NCBI GenBank assembly: GCA_035235625.1
Contig: CP141144.1
Coordinates: 45,692,014 to 45,756,013, forward strand
Source of the DNA: Saururus chinensis
Taxonomy: Eukaryota > Streptophyta > Magnoliopsida > Piperales > Saururaceae
Length of the DNA: 64,000 bases
Direction: 5' to 3'
Both the position numbers and the translations under genes were made by a program. Below the pieces are notes generated by a model that ran no database searches, was not told the DNA's origin, and saw nothing but the letters and a program-made list of their open reading frames with translations. Of this stretch, positions 1-11,588 are shown in pieces; positions within the stretch are counted from its first letter, which is position 1, and every line of letters starts with the position of its first letter.

Positions 1-1
1 A

Positions 2-1311
2 GAGATTTTTGCTCCTGTTGTCAGAATTGTCACCATCAGAATGGTTTTGTCCATTGTTGCAGTTGAAGATATTCACTTAGAGCAGTTGGATGTTAAAATA
101 ACTTTCTTACATGGCGACTTGGAAGAGGAGATTTATATGCATCAACCCCAAGGTTATGTGGTAAAAGGCAAGGAAAACATGGTTTGCAGGTTGTCTAAGA
201 GCTTGTATGGCCTTAAGCAATCTCCAAGACAGTGGTATAGAAAATTTGATGGATTTATGTTATCCATTAGATTTTATCGTTGTTGCTCTGATCACTGTTG
301 TTATTACAAAAAGTTGAGAACCTCCTACTTGCTTTTGCTATTATATGTGGATGACATGTTGATTGTAGGAGCAGATTTTGGTGAGATTGAGATGTTCAAG
401 AGACAGTTATCTTTTAATTTTGCAATGAAGGATCTTGGACCAGCCAGACAGATCCTTGGTATGAGAATTGTAAGAGATAGAGAGCAAAAAGTGCTGAAAT
501 TATCCCAAGAAGAATATGTTGAGAAGGTGTTAATGAAATTTAACATGTTAGGTGTCAAACCAGTTGGTACTCCCTTGGCAACTCACTTCAGGCTTTCTAA
601 TGAACTGTCCCCTAGCACACTGGAGGAAATAACACACATGAACAAGGTTCTTTATGCATCTGTTGTAGGTTCATTGATGTATGCAGCCACATACACTAGA
701 CCAGATATAGCTCATGTTGTGAGTCAGGTTGCAAGGTTTATGACAAATCCAGGAGAAGAGCATTGGAATGCAGTGAAATGGATTCTTAAATATTTGAAGG
801 GTTCCTCAGGTATGTCTTTACACTTTGGTGGGAATTCTAAGATTAACCTAGTTAGTTTTGTTGATTCAGATTATGGAGGTAATCTAGATAACAGAAGAAG
901 TACCACTGGTTTTGTTTTCACATTGGGCAGTAGTGCAGTTGTTTGGCAGTCACAATTGCAGAAAATTGTGACAAATTCATCTGTTGAAGCAGAGTATATT
1001 GCAGCTATTGAAGCTTACAATCGATGATGATGTGGTTAAAAGCATTCTTAAAGGAGTTGAGAAAATCTCAAGAGAGATGTGTACTCTATTGTGATAATAA
1101 GAGTGTAATTGATATGGCAAAAAACAATGTGTTTCATTCTAGAATGAAACATATTAAAATCAAATATCATTTTGTGAGAGAACTTGTTGAAGAAAAGAAG
1201 GTCTTCTTTGAGAAGATGTATACAAAGGAAAATCCAGCAGACATGCTTACTAAGGTGGTGACGATAGAGAAATTGAGATTTTGCTCAACCACAATCGGTC
1301 TTCTACACTAG
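2..1311 (+). pseudogene. Ty1/copia retrotransposon pol fragment (reverse transcriptase and RNase H), frameshifted
   Basis: The reading frame is already open at the window edge and encodes the copia reverse transcriptase: the QLDVKxxFLHGDLEEEIYM block, SLYGLKQSPRQWY, the catalytic YVDD box near base 345, and the RPDI block near base 700. RNase H follows with the SSVEAEYIAA motif near base 980. At about 1015-1027 the frame breaks: the first frame hits a stop just after the EAEYIAA block, and the rest of RNase H (LYCDNKSVIDMA, HxRMKHIxIxYHFVRE, NPADMLTK) continues in another frame from 1024 to 1311. The lesion makes this a dead copy. Gag, protease and integrase lie outside the window, and I could not recognise a 3' LTR downstream. 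The family identification is secure; the lineage within copia is not assigned. Confidence 0.93.
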
Positions 1312-1395
1312 AACAACGGTGGTGATCACATAGTTACATTAGATATGTTTTTTACTATGGCAGACAAGGGTAGGGTTGGTCATATCGGTTCCAAA

Positions 1396-2488
1396 TGCAA
1401 GCAGGTCGGGCCCTGGCCCTTGGCATGCTAGGGCTAAACCCGGGCCTAAAAAAATTTTGCAAGGCTCGGCTCGGCTAATTTTAGACGGACTTAACCAGAT
1501 CCAGGTCAATTATACCTAAATCTTACCATGGGATCATGCGACTTATTAAATCATTCATATTTACTAATAAATTTATAATAAAATTAATAATAATATAATT
1601 TGATTATCTTTTGCTTATAATAATAATAAAATATAAATAATTAATGAGTTTTAACTGAAGATTGAGTCATATAACTTCTCATTTATTATAGTTTAAACAT
1701 TGTATGATAAATAGCGATATATATATATATATATATATATATTTTTTAAAAAGTTACTTTATATTCGGATTGGGGTTATGAGAGTTCCGATGGGATCTAG
1801 CTTGCATTGTGTGATTTATGTTGGCATGCCTTGCTCAAATTTCCTCACTAGTTATACGGCATTCTGTCTGGCTGTAAACGATGGTTGTGCAACATAAGAA
1901 AGTAAAAAGCGTCACAACTCACTCTCGGTTCGTTTGTAACTCTCCTAACTTTATTCAATGTATCTTCTTCTTCCTTATTTTTCTTAACGATAAAGGTAAC
2001 TTCACTTGAATGCATTTTTGTTTTTAGTGCCTCACTTCTTTTCTTCCGTTCCTCGGTCATGTCTCAAGACATGTATGTACTTCCTTTTACTGCCCACCAT
2101 TTACTTCCCCTAGTACTACTACTGGGGTAATGCATCAAGAGGTTCCTCCATTAGATTGTTGCATTAAATTAAACCTGTCCGCCCATCCAGTTTTTACTTT
2201 GTGAGAGAATGAGAGTCTTTCATATAAGTCATGATGACTAGGGTTTGGGTGACTGGGTTAGTGTATTGGGCTAGGATAATAAGGTTAGTATATCGAGCTT
2301 GGGCTTGGCTGCTAAGTTTACTGTATGCTAGAGGGCCTTAATAGCTATAAGTCTGGCCGGGCTTCCTTTATTTTTAGCCAGGCCCAGACCCTAATAGCTA
2401 CGGGCTTTTAGATTTTAAGCTCAGCCTAGCCCGCAAATTTGCCGGGCAAGGTCGGTTGGGCTGGCAGGACAGGGCTGTATTACTTGCA
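1396..2488. mobile_element. Possible non-autonomous DNA element with GC-rich inverted ends
   Basis: The two ends of this stretch are rough inverted copies. The left has TGCAAGCAGGTCGGGCCCTG and the right, read on the minus strand, has TGCAAGTAATACAGCCCTG. Both are followed by about 100 bp of GGCCCGGGC-rich sequence with AAAATTT or AAATTTG patches, and the middle is AT-rich with a (TA)n run at about 1718-1742. This looks like a non-autonomous TIR transposon of about 1.1 kb. No target duplication was found and there is no coding capacity, so the boundaries are tentative. Confidence 0.4.
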
Positions 2489-3237
2489 ACCTTAGTTATG
2501 TCAGCCTTATCGTAACCTTAGAAGGGTCGTGTCAAGATTCAACCTTATTAATTAAAATGGTCGCAAACCCTAACCTTATTCAGTCAGCAACAAATATAGT
2601 ATATTCTTATCTTAAATTAACTATTAATTTGGGATGGAGAGAATATAATTTTAATAAATATTGAGTGTATATTATACATATTTCCTTCATGTTGTAGACT
2701 CTAAAAGGATTGTGGACACAACATCATAGGATTTAAAACCGGCAGTCCAAGGAAGACCTGAAAAAACATATCTGCACAAGTCACAAATAGGTGTGAGTAT
2801 GGAAGATGGAAAATAGACCCTACTATAATAAAGCTTAAACCTCATATTTATAAGGGCAGATAGAGTAAATAGGTTGGGTCAAAATTTGACAATCCCAAAT
2901 GGCCGTGGGTCAGGCCGGGCCACCGATTTTGGGCTATCACTCGTGGCTAGTGAGGGCCAGGTAGGCCCATGAGCCCTACTAATGGAGCAGCGCTATAGCC
3001 ATCCTCTCCTAGTTGCAGCCAGGAGCCCTATCCCAGGACTCTTTGCTCCTCTCTTCTCTAATAGTGGAGGATTGCGTGTGTAAAACCCCATATTTTTTCT
3101 AAGAAAAACATACCTTTTATTTTAAAATTTTCCTTTTTCATTAGTATTCTAGCAACATGTCTGTGTGCACTTAAGTGAAATTGGGTTTTAACTGTAAGAA
3201 GGCACCAACATGTAATGAAATCGTAAGACGCAGTTAT
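2489..3237. other. Intergenic, no gene seen
   Basis: AT-rich spacer without a convincing reading frame. A GGCC-rich patch at about 2880-2975 resembles the GC-rich ends of the element to the left and may be a fragment of the same repeat family. Confidence 0.5.
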
Positions 3238-4488
3238 CACTACAACAAAATATATTATTATGGACGTTTTTATTATCGACACAATGAAAATTGTCGTTAA
3301 AAATTACTATTTGCGATACTTATAAAGCGTCGCAAAAAAATTAACTATTAGCGACGATTTTTATAAAGTGTTAAGCTAGCAATGCTTTTTGTAAAGCGTC
3401 AAGTTAGCAACACTTTTGATAAAGCGTCAAGCTAGTGACGTTTTTGATAAAACGTCAAGCGTCCCTAATAGTTCAACTATTAGCCACACTTCTTAAAAAC
3501 CATTGCTAATAGCATAATAACAGCATCACTAATAGTTATATGTTTAAAATAAAAAAAATTTAAAAAATTATAATTGTTAGCGACGCTTTTTTAATAATAT
3601 TAATAATTGCAACCCTTTTATAAAAGCGTATTTAATAATTTTTCTATTTGCAACGCTTCAATAAATGCATCACAAATAAAATAAATTTATTTAAAAAAAT
3701 TAATATTATTAGCAATACTTTATTAAAAGTGATGCTAATATTTCTACTATTAGCAAAGATTTTAAGCAACGTCGCTAATAGTTTTTTATTTATTTAATAT
3801 TTATTATTTAAATATATAATAGGGTAGAGAGGTTGGAGAAGAGAAGAGAGAAAGATGAGAGAGGAGCAAGAGTAGAGAGAGATGAGAGAGAGGGAGAGAG
3901 TGAAGAGAGAGCAACGAGAGGCTAGAGAGAGAAGATACTATGTAGAGAGAGAAAGGAATTTAGTTTTATTTTTTTAAGATTTTTTATAAAATATTATATT
4001 TTAAAAATAATATAAAAGTTATTAGTGACACATAGGAATATGTGTCACTACTATTTTAGGTATTAGCAACGCATACACCCTCTCTCTCTCATCCTTTCCT
4101 CTCTCTACCCTCTCTATCTCTCTCCTCTCTCTCTCATCTCTCTCTCTACCTTCTCTCTTCTCTCTCTACCCTCACTTTCCACTCTCCCTCTAGTTACTCT
4201 CTCTCTACACTCCCTGTCTAGCCACTCTCTACCCTCTCTCTCTTCACACTCTTTCTACCCTCTCTCTCTTCTCTCTCTCTTCTCTCTCTCATCTTTCCTC
4301 TCTCTCTCTCTCTTCTTTTCTCTATTTTTTTATATTTAGCGACATTTGGATTTAAACGTTGCTACTTTAATGCTTATTGCGACGTGTCTAAAAAAACATC
4401 ACAATAACTGAATTTTGCAATGCTTATCAAAGTGTCATAAAACAAAATTAAATGCAAGCAAATTCGCCTACATTTCTTCTTGTAAGTG
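3238..4488. mobile_element. Non-autonomous CACTA (En/Spm-type) transposon
   Basis: The left end is CACTACAACAAAA and the right end, read on the minus strand, is CACTTACAAGAAGAAA, both close to the plant CACTA terminus CACTACAAGAAAA. Inside each end is a dense set of short subterminal repeats built on TATTAGCGACG and GCGTCGC (3300-3780 and 4335-4440), the usual transposase-binding structure of this superfamily. The core has a GA-rich tract (3825-3955) and a CT-rich tract (4080-4320) that are roughly complementary, so the whole element could fold back. No transposase is present. The 3-bp flanks (TAT and GCC) do not match, so either an end has decayed or a boundary is slightly wrong. Confidence 0.75.
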
Positions 4489-4574
4489 GCCAGGCAAATT
4501 TTTTTACTGGCCGCGTTTAAACCTCCCTACCCCTCCACTTCTCTGCATTTAAATTGTCTCCGCTCTAGTCCTTC

Positions 4575-4800
4575 ACATATGATCATGTCTTCTTGATGTT
4601 CTTGTCATCGGACTTCTCATCGACCCAGTTCTCCTCCCAGGTGCTCATGTTTGGCTCCGCTGCCTCCCAAGACAAAGCATCTACAGGAGGCCAACCACCT
4701 CCTTCAGTCCCATATTCGCTCCAAGGTCCTCTCCCACCATGCCGACTTCCTCTCTCAGTTCTCCTCTCTTTCGGATGTTGAAGCCTCTGCCACCCCCTCC
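4575..4800 (+). pseudogene. COG5 (conserved oligomeric Golgi complex subunit 5) N-terminal gene fragment
   Basis: Two frames together read like the start of plant COG5. One (from about 4593) gives the SSDFSSTQFSS block and GSAAS. A shifted frame (from about 4651) gives LQEANHLLQSHIRSKVLSHH followed by a SQFSSLSDVE-like stretch, matching the helical N-terminus of COG5, a tether subunit for vesicle traffic in the Golgi. A frameshift between the blocks and the absence of the remaining domain show this is a dead fragment, not a gene. It begins about 90 bp after the CACTA right end and runs into a simple GGAGGAGG-rich repeat. The family call is from memory of motifs; a transposon-captured exon is a likely origin. 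Confidence 0.55.
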
Positions 4801-4859
4801 CATCCCTCAGTGTACCGGAATCTATCCCCGGCTAGATTCAATCCCACCCTCTCTCCCGT

Positions 4860-5295
4860 CACACCCCTCCTCTCTGTTTCCCCCCTTCCTCTCGTTTCCG
4901 CCCCTCTTCCCCTCTGTTAGCTGGAGGAGGGGGCTTTGGGGGGTGGAATCTGCCCCCCCCCCCCTCTATTATCCACCCATCCCCACCTCCTCCCATTTTT
5001 CGTCCCCTCCTCCCCTCTCTCCAACCGGAGGAGGAGACTCTAGGGGCCGAATACGGGTCCCTACCGGATTCTGGCTCCTCCTCCTCCTTGGTCACCCCCC
5101 TTCACTCTCTGTTTTCCGCCCGCCCCCACCTCCTCCCATTTTTCATCTCATCCTTCCCTCTGTCCTACCAGAGGAGAGGGTTCTAGAGGCTGGCTCCCCT
5201 CCTCGGTCACCCCAACCCCCAATCCCCACCCCCTCTCTTTTTCCGCACCCTCCTCCCCTTTGTCTGATCGGAGGAGGGGGGCTCTAGAGGCCACT
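4860..5295. repeat. Degenerate tandem repeat, about 110-bp unit, C/T-rich with GGAGGAGG block
   Basis: Four imperfect units each contain a CCTCCTCCC-rich stretch, then a CGGAGGAGG-type block followed by CTCTAGAGGC or a variant (about 4920, 5025, 5170 and 5268). Open frames through this region are proline-rich artefacts of its composition. A 12-base C run lies at about 4962-4974. Confidence 0.6.
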
Positions 5296-6455
5296 AATTT
5301 TTTAAATATTTTTTAGCATTGAGTCATGGAGTCTTTTTTTATATAAAATTAGCTTAATTTATATTTATTTCAAATGGGTCCAAGACATCAAGTTTTATGT
5401 TCCCACATCCTAAAACTTGACTTGACCTGGCTCCTTAGCACCCCTACGCATTACACATAATATAAATTATTTGGAAGTAAATGTTTTAAAGAGGCACAAT
5501 ATACATATATTATATATGATATATTTACTAAAATTTATATTAATGTATAATAGAAATAAATGATATACATTCATATATAATATCTCATATACACAAATGT
5601 AGTTAACTACAAAGACACTATTTTTTTTTTAGTTATAAGATGACACTTGAAGTAAGAAGTGAATACAAAGATTTAGGAAATTTAGGTTACAAATAATAAA
5701 TAAATATCATACAACCAAAATAAGGTTGGAGTATGTATAAGAGGTTGCGGTGCCACATATACATATAGTATATACATGCTAATAATAATGACATATCCAT
5801 GCAAAACTACTAAAAAATACATATAATACAAACATAAGAACACTTTAATAGTATGGAGGAAGTACATATGTGCTAATAATAGTGACATCTTTATAGAAGA
5901 CTACTAAAAGATGTATATCTGGTTAAACATACAAACACAAGATATAGCATAACAACAAATAAAAATATTAGAAAAGAAAGCTAATAAATAAGCAAATAAT
6001 ATTATTTATACATTAGTTGTCCGTTTACAAATTTATGAGTTTTTAGTAAATGATGACAAATTTGTACAATATTGTAGCTATAAATACACCATTTGTCCTA
6101 CATTAATAGCTCCATTTAGTTTTTAGTCGAGATACTCTACCACATAATCATTGCTTAGTTTTGTAATTAGTGGCATATGTTTCATGAAAAAATCAATAAT
6201 ATGAACATGCGGTAAACAAATGGTCCAATGTGTTAAGATTAGAAAATCCAATAACTAATCTTAGTTGATTTTGATTTTCTAATTTAGACTATTAATATAA
6301 TATGGAGGGATTAAAATTTTATAAAAAAATACTTCTAGATCTCATAAAATATATTATATATTTCCTATAACAAAAAAACTTCAAACGTAATAAAAAAAGT
6401 GAAAATGATATATTTTATAAGAGTTAAAACTTATATATATATATATATGAAAAAA
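5296..6455. other. AT-rich intergenic stretch, no gene seen
   Basis: Very AT-rich spacer with scattered short repeats (for example AATAATA-type and ATATACA-type patches) and a (TA)n run at 6432-6448. I see no coding region, RNA gene or clear element. Confidence 0.5.
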
Positions 6456-6612
6456 GTTTATATGAGCCCGAGCTCATATACGCCTACGTGAGCCCGAGTT
6501 CTATGGGCCATCGGATTTATAAACTCATGAATATTATGGGCCGCCAGATGTAAATCCAATAGCCCATAGAGCTTGGGCTCACGTAAGCGTATATTAGCCC
6601 GGACTCATATAA
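6456..6612. mobile_element. Hairpin MITE with GAGCCCG ends
   Basis: Two arms of about 60 bp are near-perfect inverted copies: left arm 6456-6520 begins GTTTATATGAGCCCGAGC, and right arm 6551-6612 read backwards begins TTTATATGAGTCCGGGC. Both contain TACGTGAGCCC and CTATGGGC. The element is flanked by (TA)n runs that hide any target duplication. Related pieces lie near 24350-24395, 24487-24506 and 60635-60668. Confidence 0.75.
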
Positions 6613-6647
6613 ATGAGACTCATATATATATATATATATAATATAAA

Positions 6648-8254
6648 GGGAAAATTATTTAAATAATAATTAAAAAAACTATTTACCACTTTAGGAAATA
6701 TTTCCCAAAAGTGGTGTCCCTTTTTGCCACGCAGGCACCAGCCAAGCAGCTGGCGCCTGTGTGGCTTTTTTTTTTTTACTTGATTTCGTCGTTTAGAATG
6801 ACGAAATCGGTTTAACGTTTTAAACTTGACCCAATTTCGTCCTTTATAAGGACGAAATCAACTTACGGCGATTTCGTCCTTCTAAACGACGAAATCGCAA
6901 ATTAATATTCTTCCTGCCTCTATTGCAAACCGGACTACTCTTTTTTTTTTGCCGTTTCAACGCCCATAAACCGGTTGCCATTACTGCAGACCCGGACTAC
7001 TCTATTATAACTCTTTTTGTTACTTATCACTTACTATGTCTCAGTTATTATCAACTAATTTTTTTGTAAGAAACAAAAAAATAATTAATGCTTTGAGGTT
7101 GAAACTAATGTGGGTTTTAACTTTTTAATAGTTTTTCGTTGACCAAAGGGCTAATAGTCTAATAAATGATAATAACTCTTCAATTGCATTAGTGGTTAAA
7201 ATAGTCACCAAATGGAATAACGTGAATGTAGGTGTGTTGCATAAAGTGAATGTGAATGTGTAGTGGGTGTGCTACATTAATGACAAAATAAAGGGAATGT
7301 GTAGCATTAATGACATTGCTGCCATATTGGAGAATAACGATCAGGTGATTTTGTACCACACTTAGACGGATTTTAAAACTATAGTGAGCATTATTTAATT
7401 CTTTTAAATTAGTGAGCATTATTTAATTCTTTTAAATTCTTCATATAATTCTTTTAAATCCTTCATATTCACCCTCCTCTTCCTCCCCACCAACTTTAAA
7501 CCGGACCCAGAGCTTCCTCTTCGACTCGACATAGCTTGATGCTTTAGACTCCGGTAACGAGGACTCATATTCCTTGCTTTTGGATTTCTCCGTCCCCCCT
7601 CCCATCCGCACCTCCCCTCCTTACCCCTTCTAGGATTCCCCCAAAAATTCTACCCTGGACTCCGAGTCCGACTCTTCTTCCCTCCCCACCCTCCTCTCCT
7701 TCAACCAGAACCACGACTGCTTAGTCATTGGCACAGACTGCGTCTTCCATATCTACAACTACCCTTTTGCGAAATCTTTTGCCGGGATTTCGACTACAAC
7801 TTCGGCGCCCCTAGAGCTAGCATTAGCGTCGTCGAGATGCTCTTTCGTTACAACATCCTCGCTCTCGTCGACCTGACGATGCCAGCAATATCATGAAGAT
7901 GTCTATCCGGTAGAGCAACGATAGCTCCATGCACAGCTTAGAACATTAATTTTTTTTAAAAAGTTGCAATTTCGTCGTTTAGAAGGACAAAATCGCCATA
8001 AGTTGATTTCGTCCTTCTAAAGGACGAAATTGGGTCAAGTTTAAAACGTTAAACTGGTTTCGTTGTTTAGAAGGACGAAATTAACTTAAACCTGATTTCG
8101 TCCTTCTAAACGACGAAATCAACTAAAACATTAAAAAAAAAACCACGCAGCAGCTAGCGCCTACGTGGAAAAAAAGAACACTACTTTGAAAAATATTTCC
8201 CAAAGTAATCTAAAGTGGTAAATATTTTTTTATTATTATTTAAATAATTTTTTC
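6648..8254. mobile_element. Long-TIR element (Pack-MULE-like) carrying an ATG18 gene fragment
   Basis: About 250 bp at the left (6648-6903) and about 290 bp at the right (7962-8254) are long inverted copies. The outermost 14 bases are GGGAAAATTATTTA and, read inward from the right, GAAAAAATTATTTA. Both then contain TATTTACCACTTTAG, a CCACGCAGG-type block and several GATTTCGTC...GACGAAATC palindromes. The interior holds coding-like sequence of host origin (7650-7890). Long TIRs around captured host exons are the definition of a Pack-MULE. The flanking 9-mers TAATATAAA and ATATGTAAA match at only six of nine positions, so the superfamily call is inference. No transposase is present. Confidence 0.7.
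7650..7890 (+). pseudogene. ATG18/PROPPIN (autophagy WD-repeat) gene fragment inside the TIR element
   Basis: Translation of 7650-7890 gives LLSFNQNHDCLVIGTD, then a FHIYN block, then after a frame change RDFD and VVEMLFRYNILALV. These follow the N-terminal blade of plant ATG18 (LLSxxFNQD...GTxxGFRIYN, RRDFD, VVEMLFRCNILALVGG), a phosphoinositide-binding beta-propeller of autophagosome formation. The rest of the propeller and its FRRG lipid-binding motif are absent, and the frame is broken near 7770. It lies between the two TIRs, so it is best read as an exon captured by the transposon. Transcription is not shown. Confidence 0.65.
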
Positions 8255-8522
8255 ATATGTAAATTTTAAATTTTTATTGAGTTTTGAGCAAAGCCAAATA
8301 CAAATAAAATACAAATATGTAGGAGCTTAGACTAACTCTGAAAGCTTGAACCCAAATCTAGTCAAACGTCAGCTTACTTTAGCACCCCTAGCTGGAGGGA
8401 TATTTTCCATATAATTCTCATTATTCCCTTCTATTTCCTTTAGTAATGAAATTTCAATTATTAAAAATATACATAAAAGTAAAGAAAGAGAAAAGTACGT
8501 TGCTCGTCATGCATTATCTAGT
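8255..8522. other. 3' flank of DUF247-A
   Basis: AT-rich sequence between the TIR element and the DUF247-A stop codon. It would contain the 3' UTR of the minus-strand gene; no clear poly(A) signal was fixed. Confidence 0.4.
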
Positions 8523-8529
8523 GGGAACT

Positions 8530-11500
8530 TTAGCTCTTGTAGTATGCCAGTATTCCGTAAACTAATGCAACTGCTGACACAGCTAGAGTTGCAACTTCCC
8601 GGAAAGGGCATCCTCGCCTCCACAGTGCTGCCGCCCAGCGGAAGACACCCAGCCTGCAGTAATAATAATGATTTATCCTCTCAACTGTCCCTGCAATATC
8701 ACTGCAGGGGTCAAGGGGTATGCCCGTGGACAGGTCATAGAACAGCTTTACAACGTCCTCATTACTGTAGAGACGATGCTTTATTATGCCTTTAGACTGA
8801 AGAAGCTCAACATCGTCGGCAGATTTCAGCAAACTGGAGATGAAGACGACGAGAGATGTTAGCTGGCTCCGCCGACGACGATCAGCATTGTGAAGGCGCT
8901 CCAGGGCCAAGAGGTTGAACAAAACATAAGCCGTTGTGTCATCTATTTCAATCCTGGGAAGGGAAAGGATTGGCCAAATGTGCCAATGACGCTTATAGCT
9001 GACATGGGTAAGGCTGGTGGTTTCACTAACCTTCAGTGTAAAACCAGCATCCTGAAGATCTGTAGCTGAAGGAATCTCAAATAAGTCACTGAAACTTTCT
9101 GCACTCTGTGGTGGCTGACAGTGTTCCCCTTGAGTGAGGCTGTTCCTGAACACGTCCAGTATGTGAATACCTTGGATGTTGTCCGGGACTGGCACGTTTG
9201 GATTGAGAGCAGCCAGAATCAGGGAACATAATTCCTTCATGGTCTCTTCCTGCACAATTGAAATTAAACTTGGTACTAAATGCGATGGACGCAAGATGGG
9301 AACTTTTTAGAAACGTGGAAGAGAAGACAAAAGAAAATGAACACGCGTAGACATTAATGTGTGAGATAATACCCAACTCTAAGTTAAGGGCTGCATTTCG
9401 GATAGGGTTAGGTCGGGTAACACACGACTTTACCTGATTCAAGATAGGACCCGAGTTCCTTAGTCATGACCCGAGATAGTAATAAAAAACTTGAAGATTG
9501 GTCGGGTCAATTCTAATAGTTCAAACAAAATTTATATTATATTGGGGCCATTCTAGTTATAAAAATTACAAAAAATTATCTTGAGTTAAATATGATTTTG
9601 TCAATCAATTAGAAACGCAGGTCAGCTATTACGTTTTTTACATGTTAGACCTGACCTGATTTACTCTGATTTTTTTTCTTGAACCCAACTTGACCCAAGA
9701 TAAAACCCAACCTAACCCGGGTCAATCTCCAATAGGTTCCATCTAGGTCGGCTCTAGGTTTATAACATAGCCTTGCTCTAAGTACAAGGTTTGAGAAGTA
9801 CGATTAAAAACACAACCTTGTAATATATATCAATCAAGAGCATTGCTTGTTCTTTACCCAAAAAAAAGAGCATTGTTTGTTCCTACACAAACGTTGCATA
9901 AATATTAGCATGATTTATCTCCAAGTCATATCTAAAATTTTTGCACGTATAGAACTCCAATAATTCCAAAAGATTCTTGATTATATATATAACTATAGTC
10001 ATCATTGTTAAATAACCAAATTTCTCAAAAGCTCAAGTGATTAAGAAATACTTAACCAAAACTTAAGACATTTACATAATAGAAGAATAAACTAAGATCT
10101 TGGAAAATGAGCCCCAAAACATAAACCGAAATGTTTTTCTCACCACTTTTCATAACCAGGTTGCATGACCGTGGCCATGTGGAAGGAAAACATGGGAACT
10201 ATTAGATCAAGTTCCTAAGTTTCTCTCTCAATATTTCTAGATAATGTGGCAGCTTTCCATTCTTGGTTATCTTGTTTTTGTCATGAAAACCATTCGGCTA
10301 GACAAGCCTAAATATAAATAAATGAGAGGAAAATTACCTAGGAAATGTACATAATAAGAGAACAAACCAAGATCTTAAAAAATGTGTCTCAAAGCAATTG
10401 CTCCAAGTGGAATTTGGACCCAAATCCTTTTCTCTAGTACTATGTTAAATAACCAAATTTCCTTAAATGTCAAACTGTTGGTAAAGAGTTACTATAATAT
10501 TTTTAACTCAACACAGCAATCCTGTGGAGTCATCTTCAAAATTCTAACTACACGATTACACACTTGATGAAACTTTTATTAAGCATTTATCTTTGATTGG
10601 GTTCACATAATATGTACAATTAAAACTTCCCTACTTGTTTTTGGTACCTTAAAAATCATCAGAACTGGAAGGGGTACCTTGTGCTGTGGTAGAGGCCCTT
10701 ACCTCAGTTTTTTCGGTTTGGAGGGCCCTCACCTTGGCGAGAACCTGAAGAAGCACCTGATTCTCGACGTTCAGCAAGTCCATTTTGATTTTAGACATTC
10801 CATAGAGCAGAACATTCGAGCCAAGGATAGGATCAGAGTCCAGGGGATCATCAGTACCATCAGGGGAACTGATCATCTGGCCTTTCTGGTAGATGGCGAG
10901 CCTCTCCAGTATCGCAAGGATGGCGCAAGCATCAGTGACCATCATATGGAGGAAGATCTCCGGGTCTTGCAAGTGCACTGGGAGCTGATCATAGTAGGCC
11001 ATTAGCTGCGGAATCATTGCATGGACTGCTGCATTAATCTGCTTCTTTTGTGTCATGGACCTTCTGATATAGTCGCTAGCAGCTGTCTCCTTGAGATCCT
11101 TCTTCAGCTGGAATTCGTCTGGGTCGTTGTGGTGGTAAGGGCCAAGCAGTAGGACTTGCGGCTTGAGGGATATGCTGTCGGGTCTTGACATGTATGGCGG
11201 AACCCTGCGTATCTTCGTCGAGTTGTAAAGCTTCGGCGGGATTCCAATGGCCCAGCTATCACTCCCCGCATCTCCATAGCAGACCTTCACGCCACCTTCC
11301 TGGGAAGTGAAGGTTGGGAAGTTGGAAGCAGGCTGAGGCTCTGAATATAGTCTACACACTAGCTGAACGCAAGACGCCATGAATTCCGACCGCCGAGCAT
11401 TTGGGTCGGAAAGGCCCGACGTCGGATCAGGGGGACCCATCAGAATGGAGATCTGTTTAAGAAGTGAGCGGAGGTCCTGGCGCTGATGATAGGTCCCCGT

Positions 11501-11587
11501 AAGCTCTGAAATGCGATTTGGATCGTAATGGTTGCCCGCCCAGATCTTCTCCCAAGTTAATGATTCTTGCATCTGCTGCGGCGTCAT
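8530..11587 (-). CDS. DUF247 family protein A (two exons, about 534 aa)
   Basis: Exon 1 is 11587-10703 and exon 2 is 9249-8530, joined across a 1,453-bp intron with donor GAG|GTAAGG and acceptor TTGTGCAG|GAAGAG, both phase 0. The protein shows plant DUF247 (PF03140) hallmarks: VPPYM, the LLLGPYHHNDPDEFQ block, NVENQVLLQVLAKV at the end of exon 1, then IPSATDLQDAGF, a LPRIEIDDTT-like block and SADDVELL in exon 2, ending in one hydrophobic helix (TLAVSAVALVYGILAYY). DUF247 proteins are typically anchored by that C-terminal helix; their biochemical role is unknown. The first 130 residues are not recognisable. The frame is open upstream only from a TTG, so the first in-frame ATG at 11587 is chosen. 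It is divergent to DUF247-B. Grass S and Z self-incompatibility loci carry DUF247 pairs, but many DUF247 genes have no such role. Confidence 0.88.
9385..9775. repeat. GGGTCGGGT-rich repeat inside the DUF247-A intron
   Basis: Both ends are rich in GGGTCGGGT or ACCCGACC-type words (TTAGGTCGGGTAACAC near 9407; CCCAACCTAACCCGGGTC near 9708) around an AT-rich middle. This composition is common in plant MITE-like repeats. Clean TIRs or a target duplication were not found. Confidence 0.3.
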
Positions 11588-11588
11588 C

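Noticed and set aside
41..1311. Functional copia polyprotein
   Set aside because: A frameshift inside RNase H near 1020 breaks the reading frame.
4593..5287. Proline-rich open frames of up to 182 codons
   Set aside because: They follow the C/T-rich tandem repeat; only the COG5-like start is protein-like.
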